A stretch of DNA of 55,040 nt from Candidatus Fermentithermobacillaceae bacterium. Its GTDB lineage: Bacteria; Bacillota; Sulfobacillia; Fermentithermobacillales; Fermentithermobacillaceae. Under the pieces are notes generated by a model. It was not told the DNA's origin, made no database searches, and worked only from the letters and a program-made list of their open reading frames with translations. The position numbers and the translations under genes are program-made. Where the stretch lies: contig DULO01000044.1 of assembly GCA_012840345.1 (NCBI GenBank), positions 1-55,040 on the forward strand, given 5' to 3'. Of this stretch, positions 50,487 through 55,040 are shown piece by piece; within the stretch, counting starts at the first letter, position 1, and every line of letters starts with the position of its first letter.

Positions 50487-51400
50487 CTGTACGGCAGTTG
50501 CCTGGCGCGATTTCCATCCTGCACCGGGGATTTCCCAGGTGGTCGTATATTGTATTATCGACATCAACGAAGCCGAATTTGTGATATACGTGGCGGGCAG
50601 GTTCTCCGGGGGCGTAACCGGCTCTGTATGTCTCGACTGTAATAGATCTAGATGAATCTAACTGCGCTAGCGCCAGCCGCAGCAACTCAGAGCCAATGCC
50701 TCTTTCCCGGTGTTTTTCGAACACGCCGAACCAGGTGATCCGGTTGTGAGTCTTGGAGAACCCTATGACGCCAAGACACTCGCCCGTATCCTGTGTGACG
50801 GCGATCAAAGCCTCGTTCTTCGAAATCTTGCCTTCCGGCGCTGAAGATGGGATCATTCTGAAAGAAGTTCCAGCCGATAAGGACCTGCCCATCGTCGTCA
50901 TACCCGGTAATGAGGCAGCAGTCAGGCGGACCGATCACGCCGAAAGCCAAGACCGGGCGGCCGTCGTCCACTTCACGCTTGATGCGTGTACGCATGATAG
51001 CCTCATCGTCGGGACGCCCCTGCTTCTGAATGATTTCGTATCCGTACCCAACGTGCTCGAAGGTGCGCCGGATGACTTCGCATGGATCGGCGATGAACAT
51101 CAGGTCGGCGTTATCCTGATGCCAGCCGTCGCGCCAGAGCAGGCTGAACGCCATTCCGGAGGCGGCCATTATCTCAGCGTAAGCATAGTTTAGGCGCCAG
51201 TCAGTATTGTGCTCGTGGATTTGGAGCCATGGGTAATCCTCTCCCATGTATCGCAATGCCGCGGCGAGGCAACTGGGAAAAGATATGTCTTCCGGACACT
51301 GGTCTCCGCCGGTGAAGAAACCGACCCGAGGGATGCCGTGAAGTACTTTGCGAGCGGGTGAATGAGCCGAGGAACCGTCTGGCGTTGACGCCGGTTTCAT
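50473..51400 (-). pseudogene. Frameshifted C39/BtrH-like peptidase-fold plus GNAT acetyltransferase gene
   Basis: From ATG 51400 (GGAGGG 7 bases upstream) the frame encodes about 185 residues of a papain-fold/BtrH_N-like domain: FPSCLAAALRYMGEDYPW, RPVLAFGVIGPPDCCLITGYD and VLIGWNFFQNDP. After about 50840 this frame turns to Arg-rich nonsense, ending at 50687, while the next frame begins a good GNAT fold: GKISKNEALIAVTQDTGE, GVFEKHRERGIGSELLRLAL, VYHKFGFVDVDN, ending at 50473. One extra G in the GCCGGAAGG run near 50838 would explain it. The repaired product would be about 308 aa. It may be an inactivated gene or a sequencing error. It converges on and overlaps the HD-GYP gene by 14 bases. 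Confidence 0.7.
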
Positions 51401-51494
51401 TGATAATCCCTCCGTGTTAGCATTTGCGCAGCCTGAGACCCCCGGAGTCGCGCGGTTGTCTGAATCCCAAGGACAAGGTGCAGAGACCGCTGAG

Positions 51495-52238
51495 CTATTT
51501 GGACTTTTTGAACCTGACCTTCTGTTCGGGAGTCATCTTCTCCGTGGCGTACTGAAATATGAGCCTTGCCGCGGAGTCCTTCCACTCCAAAAGAAACGCT
51601 TCGGTCTCGACGGGACTCTTTCTCCATATCTCGCGCAGGAACCACCCGAGTCCCTGATGGACGACCCGCTCCTCGTCCATCATCATGGGGCGGATGAAAT
51701 CCAAGAGCCCGTTCGGGTCAAACGGGCCCTTGAGCAGGACCAGCATCGTAACGGGCACGGCGCGCCTCTTCCAGCGGTCCGCGGATTCTCTCCACGGGGC
51801 GAAGTCCTCCAAGGTCACGATGGACTTGGCGAGCATAGGCGCAAGAATGTCTCCGCAGATGGAGTCAGACGCTGCCCAGTTTGTCACTTTGCCTTCAAAC
51901 CAGTTGCCAATCCGGGCAAACGCGCTCCGGGAGAACTCTTTTGCGAATCGGTTCATGAACCGGATGGCGAAGCCCGACTCCTCATACTTCCCGCTCTCCA
52001 TCAGGAGATCGCAAAGGTCTAGGAAGCCATCCAGGCCCAAAGCATCGCTGTACTCCGAGTAGATGCGTTTGGCCTCTTCCGTTATGGCATTCGGGTCTAC
52101 TCCGTAGGCGTCGTAGCCTTCTTTGAAGTACTTGGCGTATTTGGTCACCACTTTCTCGTCAGCGTTGGCCCGACAGAACGCCCGGATGCGCTCGAGCAGG
52201 GACTTTATTAGGTCCTCGCTGGACAACTCGACGGTCAT
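51495..52238 (-). CDS. AlkD-like DNA alkylation repair/HEAT-repeat protein
   Basis: A 247-aa all-helical protein of the DNA_alkylation (AlkD/AlkC-like) family; segments such as SGKYEESGFAIRFMNRFAKE, NWAASDSICGDILAPMLAKS, WRESADRWKRRAVPVTML and VVHQGLGWFLREIWRKSP match the family pattern, in which W and D residues line the groove that releases alkylated bases. ATG 52238 has GAGGAG 8 bases upstream. It lies between the frameshifted gene and the S41 protease gene, all on the minus strand. Confidence 0.85.
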   Translation of the reverse strand: MTVELSSEDLIKSLLERIRAFCRANADEKVVTKYAKYFKEGYDAYGVDPNAITEEAKRIYSEYSDALGLDGFLDLCDLLMESGKYEESGFAIRFMNRFAKEFSRSAFARIGNWFEGKVTNWAASDSICGDILAPMLAKSIVTLEDFAPWRESADRWKRRAVPVTMLVLLKGPFDPNGLLDFIRPMMMDEERVVHQGLGWFLREIWRKSPVETEAFLLEWKDSAARLIFQYATEKMTPEQKVRFKKSK

Positions 52239-52284
52239 AAGGATCACTCCTCGGTGGAGTCGGTTGGAGCTCTTGCTTGCCTTC

Positions 52285-53625
52285 CTAAGGAGACCAGTCT
52301 CTTATCGCTTGAAGAACAGAATCCGTATTGGACACGAAATCGGAAAACGACGGCTCAACCAGGATATCCGGAAATAGGCTTTCGGAATCGTCATCCGAGT
52401 ACCTGAAGTACTTGGTGGAGTATCTAACGGTCAGTCCGGAGTTGGGAAGGTTAAAGGATCTCACCTCGCCAAAGTGGTTGGGCCGGCCTCCTGTTGGCTC
52501 GCCTACAAATATCGCTTCAGTCTCATTCTTGAGCGTGAGCGCGTTCAAGATCGCGGACGAGAAGGTGGACCGCCCTACAACCACGAATAGGTGACCCTTC
52601 TTGTTGATCTTCGGGGACTCTGCTAGGGCACTAAGCAGGGGCTGCATGACCCTTGAGTCCCCGCCGCCGTTGTTCCTTAGGTCCAGAACGAACTTTTCTA
52701 CGTCATGGGTATCAACGAAGTCCATCAGCTCTCGTGTCAGCTTCCCGACCGGCTTGTTCTTGTCCTCCGTGCAGCTATTGTACTGGAAGTAGAGCATCTT
52801 CTCTGAGTCCACGTATTCGTACCAGTACAGTTCCTGGGGGTTTCGCCTCGACAGGACAACGGTAGACCTTTCTAGGCTGTCCTCCAGTCGTACTACGTTG
52901 AACTTTGCGTTGTTCGGCACGGACTTCAGCGTAATGGTCTCGCGGTTACCGTTTCTGTCCTCGAACTCAAAAGCACCCTCGGCGAGACTGTCAATGAATC
53001 CTTGATGCCTTAGGACTTCGGCGCACCTTGCCGCGTTGACGAATCCGGACTTCAACATAGCTCCGTTCTCGTGCGCGATCACCGGTGTCAGACCTTGGTA
53101 TACTTCTTCGATGGCGACTCCGCCGATACTGACCAGCCGCTTGCCAAGGAGTTCCGCGTACTCTTCCGCCGCCGCGGTCACGTAAATGCCTTCCTTGAAC
53201 CAATACATCTGCACTGGAAACCAGTTCAAGGGTATGGAGAATGACACGGATGTATGGGCATCGCCAACGCTTGCCACAAGCTTCACGAACTCAACGAACC
53301 GTCCCTGGTCATCCAGATCCGGCAACCTGTCTTTCAAGGTGGCGACAGCGGCAGCGAAGTTGTCCTTGGACACATTGTGGTAGAGGTTCTTGTGACGCCT
53401 CTCAAGCTGCGTTGTTAGGTAGTCCAGGTCTTCTTCCCACTTCTTGATCTTGACTTCGTGAGATGCCTCGCCGCATAGCGTCTCCCATTTTTCCGCTACC
53501 CGCTGAGAGGAAAGGACAGGCCCGGATGAACCGGAACATGCGGACAGGCCTACGGCGAGTGCCAAGAACATCGTGAGCAGCGCTGCGGACCTGCCCGCGA
53601 GCCTCGTCTTATATTGGTCAAACAT
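52285..53625 (-). CDS. S41-family C-terminal-processing-type peptidase, lipoprotein
   Basis: A 446-aa lipoprotein: N-terminal basic region and helix followed by the lipobox LSAC (cysteine at about residue 30). The S41 catalytic domain covers the C-terminal half, with FVLDLRNNGGGDSRVM, the nucleophile serine in GRSTFSSAILNAL and the downstream EPTGGRPNHFGE. A PDZ-like segment is not obvious; GKRLVSIGGVAIEEVYQ may be a remnant. ATG 53625 is the start. It would be anchored outside the membrane by Lgt. Its target is unknown. Confidence 0.9.
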   Translation of the reverse strand: MFDQYKTRLAGRSAALLTMFLALAVGLSACSGSSGPVLSSQRVAEKWETLCGEASHEVKIKKWEEDLDYLTTQLERRHKNLYHNVSKDNFAAAVATLKDRLPDLDDQGRFVEFVKLVASVGDAHTSVSFSIPLNWFPVQMYWFKEGIYVTAAAEEYAELLGKRLVSIGGVAIEEVYQGLTPVIAHENGAMLKSGFVNAARCAEVLRHQGFIDSLAEGAFEFEDRNGNRETITLKSVPNNAKFNVVRLEDSLERSTVVLSRRNPQELYWYEYVDSEKMLYFQYNSCTEDKNKPVGKLTRELMDFVDTHDVEKFVLDLRNNGGGDSRVMQPLLSALAESPKINKKGHLFVVVGRSTFSSAILNALTLKNETEAIFVGEPTGGRPNHFGEVRSFNLPNSGLTVRYSTKYFRYSDDDSESLFPDILVEPSFSDFVSNTDSVLQAIRDWSP

Positions 53626-53856
53626 CTCACGTCACCCTTTTGCCACGGTTTCTCCATGAACCCAAGCCCTAGTTCAGTTAACGGTCCGATGCCAAGATTA
53701 CCGCTTCAGGAGACCTACGCTCAGTTCAGGCATTGTTCAACTGGAGATACGTGCCGTCCTTGCAATGGTATGGGCGGGTGACGGTAGGCCAGGTGTCACT
53801 CCTATGTCGCTTTCACCTACAGTACCGTTGCTCCTGTCTGCTCCACAACGCCCGAT
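53626..53856. other. Intergenic region upstream of the S41 gene
   Basis: This gap of 231 bases contains no recognisable gene or hairpin. It should contain the promoter of the S41 gene on the minus strand, but no convincing boxes were found. Confidence 0.4.
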
Positions 53857-54228
53857 CTACTTCCGTTCGGGTACGATCTCCAACCAGTATCCATCGGGAT
53901 CTTCGATGAAGTAGATGCCCATCTGTGGGTTCTCGTAACAGATGCAGCCCATCTGCTTGTGGAGTTCGTGAGCCTCCTCGAAGCGGTCCGTTCTGAACGC
54001 CAAATGGAACTCGTTGTCTCCCAGCTCATACGGCTTGTCGCGGTCCCTAAGCCAGGTCAGTTCCAACAAGAAGTCGGTGGTATCGTTTCCGACGTAGACG
54101 ATGATAAAAGAGCCGTCCTTGGCGGTAATCCGCTTCTTCTCTGTGAGGCCCAACGCTTGCTCGTAAAACTTCAGCGATCTCTCAAGGTCGAACACGTTGT
54201 AGTTCTCATGAACCATCTTGAACTTCAT
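53857..54228 (-). CDS. VOC/glyoxalase I-like protein
   Basis: A 123-aa protein of the vicinal oxygen chelate fold, closest in pattern to lactoylglutathione lyase: HENYNVFDLERSLKFYEQALGL, DFLLELTWLRD, NEFHLAFRTD and YFIEDPDGYWLEIVP. Metal ligands His (HENY), Glu (LLELTW), His (FHLAF) and Glu (WLEIVP) are all at the expected places, so a metal-dependent lyase or isomerase is plausible. ATG 54228 has AAGGAAGG upstream. The frame is open further upstream through an 18-base tandem repeat, which is treated as non-coding. Confidence 0.9.
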   Translation of the reverse strand: MKFKMVHENYNVFDLERSLKFYEQALGLTEKKRITAKDGSFIIVYVGNDTTDFLLELTWLRDRDKPYELGDNEFHLAFRTDRFEEAHELHKQMGCICYENPQMGIYFIEDPDGYWLEIVPERK

Positions 54229-54264
54229 GGGATCCTTCCTTTCTTCTCGTCTCGTTTCTTCTTT

Positions 54265-54318
54265 TCTTGTCATTGCGGGTCTTCTTGTCGTTGCATCGCG
54301 TCTTGTCGCTGCAACTCT
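54265..54318 (-). repeat. Three 18-bp imperfect tandem repeats
   Basis: The 12-base core TCTTGTCRYTGC occurs at 54265, 54283 and 54301, exactly 18 bases apart. On the minus strand, in frame with the glyoxalase-like gene, it would encode A-x-TR-[RK]-x units. It fills the gap between the metallo-beta-lactamase-fold gene and the glyoxalase-like gene. Confidence 0.7.
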
Positions 54319-54335
54319 CCTTGGCGTCCCAGAGA

Positions 54336-55040
54336 CTACTGGTCGATCTCCCACTCTTGCCCTGCCCGCTCAATATCCATGAGGATGGTCGCGCCAAGAT
54401 TCGCGGCCCGGTCCTTCTTGTATCGCTCGATCACTGAGAACTCGCGGCCAAAATGCATGGGGAAGACTCGTTTTACATTTGCTGTGCTCAAGAGACCCTC
54501 AAGGCCCAAGTGGTAGTATTCCTCTTGTCTGGGGTCCAAGGGCACAAAAGCGACGTCGATGGCAAGGCCTTCGAGATGGCTCATCTGTTCGCGAAACGCT
54601 GCCGTCATGTCGTCGTTGTACTGCTGAGTCTCCTCTTTCCACACCCAGTGGTTCAAGTCGCCCGCGTGGTAGATGGTTTTTCCGAGGTAGCTCAAGAGAA
54701 ACGCGACACCCAAGTCGGTCGACTTAAGCGTCATCAATTTGATTGACCGGTTGTCGCCGTCGAAGAGCTCATATTGCTTTTCGGGCTCCACGCGTGTGAC
54801 CAGCTTGGAAACCCAGTCCTCGCGGGGCAAGTCGATGTCGGAGGACAGTATGTATCCGATGTTGGGGTACTCGTGGCGCAGGCGGAAGATTTTGGGGTTG
54901 AAGTGATCCCCGTGACTGTGGCTCGCAAATACGAAGACCTTCTTTTCCGCGTCCATCCGCGGGATATCCCCGGTGTAATAATCAAACAGCCAGTAACACC
55001 TTTCCCACTCAATCAGGAACCCGCTATGACCGATGTACCG
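54336..55040 (-). CDS. Metallo-beta-lactamase fold hydrolase (5' end outside window)
   Basis: The frame is open to the right edge and reads YIGHSGFLIEW, the usual MBL beginning, so the true start is at or beyond the window end; 234 residues are visible. Metal site: FASHSHGDHFNP (H-x-H-x-D-H), then YHAGDLNHW and a late histidine in VFPMHFGREF. The segment FAxHSHGDHF is found in UlaG/YtnP-like and uncharacterised MBL proteins. It is followed by the tandem repeat and the glyoxalase-like gene on the same strand. Substrate unknown. Confidence 0.87.
   Translation of the reverse strand, partial: RYIGHSGFLIEWERCYWLFDYYTGDIPRMDAEKKVFVFASHSHGDHFNPKIFRLRHEYPNIGYILSSDIDLPREDWVSKLVTRVEPEKQYELFDGDNRSIKLMTLKSTDLGVAFLLSYLGKTIYHAGDLNHWVWKEETQQYNDDMTAAFREQMSHLEGLAIDVAFVPLDPRQEEYYHLGLEGLLSTANVKRVFPMHFGREFSVIERYKKDRAANLGATILMDIERAGQEWEIDQ

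Overview
The window is about 55 kb of a fairly GC-rich genome, tightly packed with good Shine-Dalgarno sites and many TTG and GTG starts. A Rex redox repressor, a ThiT/ThiN pair under a TPP riboswitch, a Gx-family transporter, a PdaB-like deacetylase, a Na-pump-type decarboxylase gamma subunit and an HspR-led dnaK operon together suggest a deep-branching, probably anaerobic and perhaps spore-forming and thermophilic member of the Bacillota. No rRNA gene is present and I found no tRNA, so the placement is inference from gene content only.

Layout. 1-8.6 kb (+): polA (cut by the left edge), coaE, thioredoxin, threonine aldolase, rarA, a zinc-ribbon protein, a small membrane protein and an AI-2E-family permease that seems to start at CTG, then a 3-hydroxyacyl-CoA dehydrogenase. 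8.7-9.9 kb (-): an adenosine-specific kinase-like protein and an AbrB/PIN toxin-antitoxin pair. 10.1-13.5 kb (+): glutaredoxin-like protein, MATE exporter, TPP riboswitch with terminator, thiT and thiN. 13.5-16.5 kb (-): a polysaccharide deacetylase and a four-gene operon of unknown function containing a YbaB/EbfC-like protein. 16.7-23.8 kb (+): an M19 dipeptidase relative with altered metal ligands, a glycerate kinase-NUDIX fusion, a promoter plus structured RNA candidate, a two-gene exported-protein operon whose second product is a lipase-fold protein without its nucleophile serine, and an orphan MacB/LolD-type ATPase. 23.8-28.5 kb: an anchored protein (-), lgt, a PAS/GAF/GGDEF cyclase, a Gx-family transporter and rex (+).

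28.7-32.8 kb (+) is a propionate/methylmalonyl-CoA operon: carboxyltransferase, OadG-like subunit, biotin carrier, stand-alone B12-binding mutase subunit and MeaB chaperone. 32.8-41 kb (-) holds two FtsX/MacB-type permeases without their own ATPase and an oppABCDF cluster in which the binding protein gene is rearranged (C-terminal part placed in front of the N-terminal part). 41.2-44.7 kb (+) is hspR-dnaK-grpE with its own promoter and a strong terminator. A BadF/NAGK-type kinase (-), a Pro/Cys-rich protein, mnmA, a CBS-ACT protein and a tandem HD/HD-GYP protein follow. The right end (50.5-55 kb, all -) looks accessory: a frameshifted C39/BtrH-like plus GNAT gene, an AlkD-like protein, an S41 lipoprotein protease, a glyoxalase-fold protein behind an 18-bp tandem repeat, and a metallo-beta-lactamase-fold protein cut by the right edge.

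No CRISPR array, transposase, integrase or phage gene was seen. The most unusual items are the permuted oppA, the glycerate kinase-NUDIX fusion, the unexplained YbaB-containing operon, the nucleophile-less lipase/PKD protein, the promoter-driven structured RNA at 19.4 kb and the CTG start.
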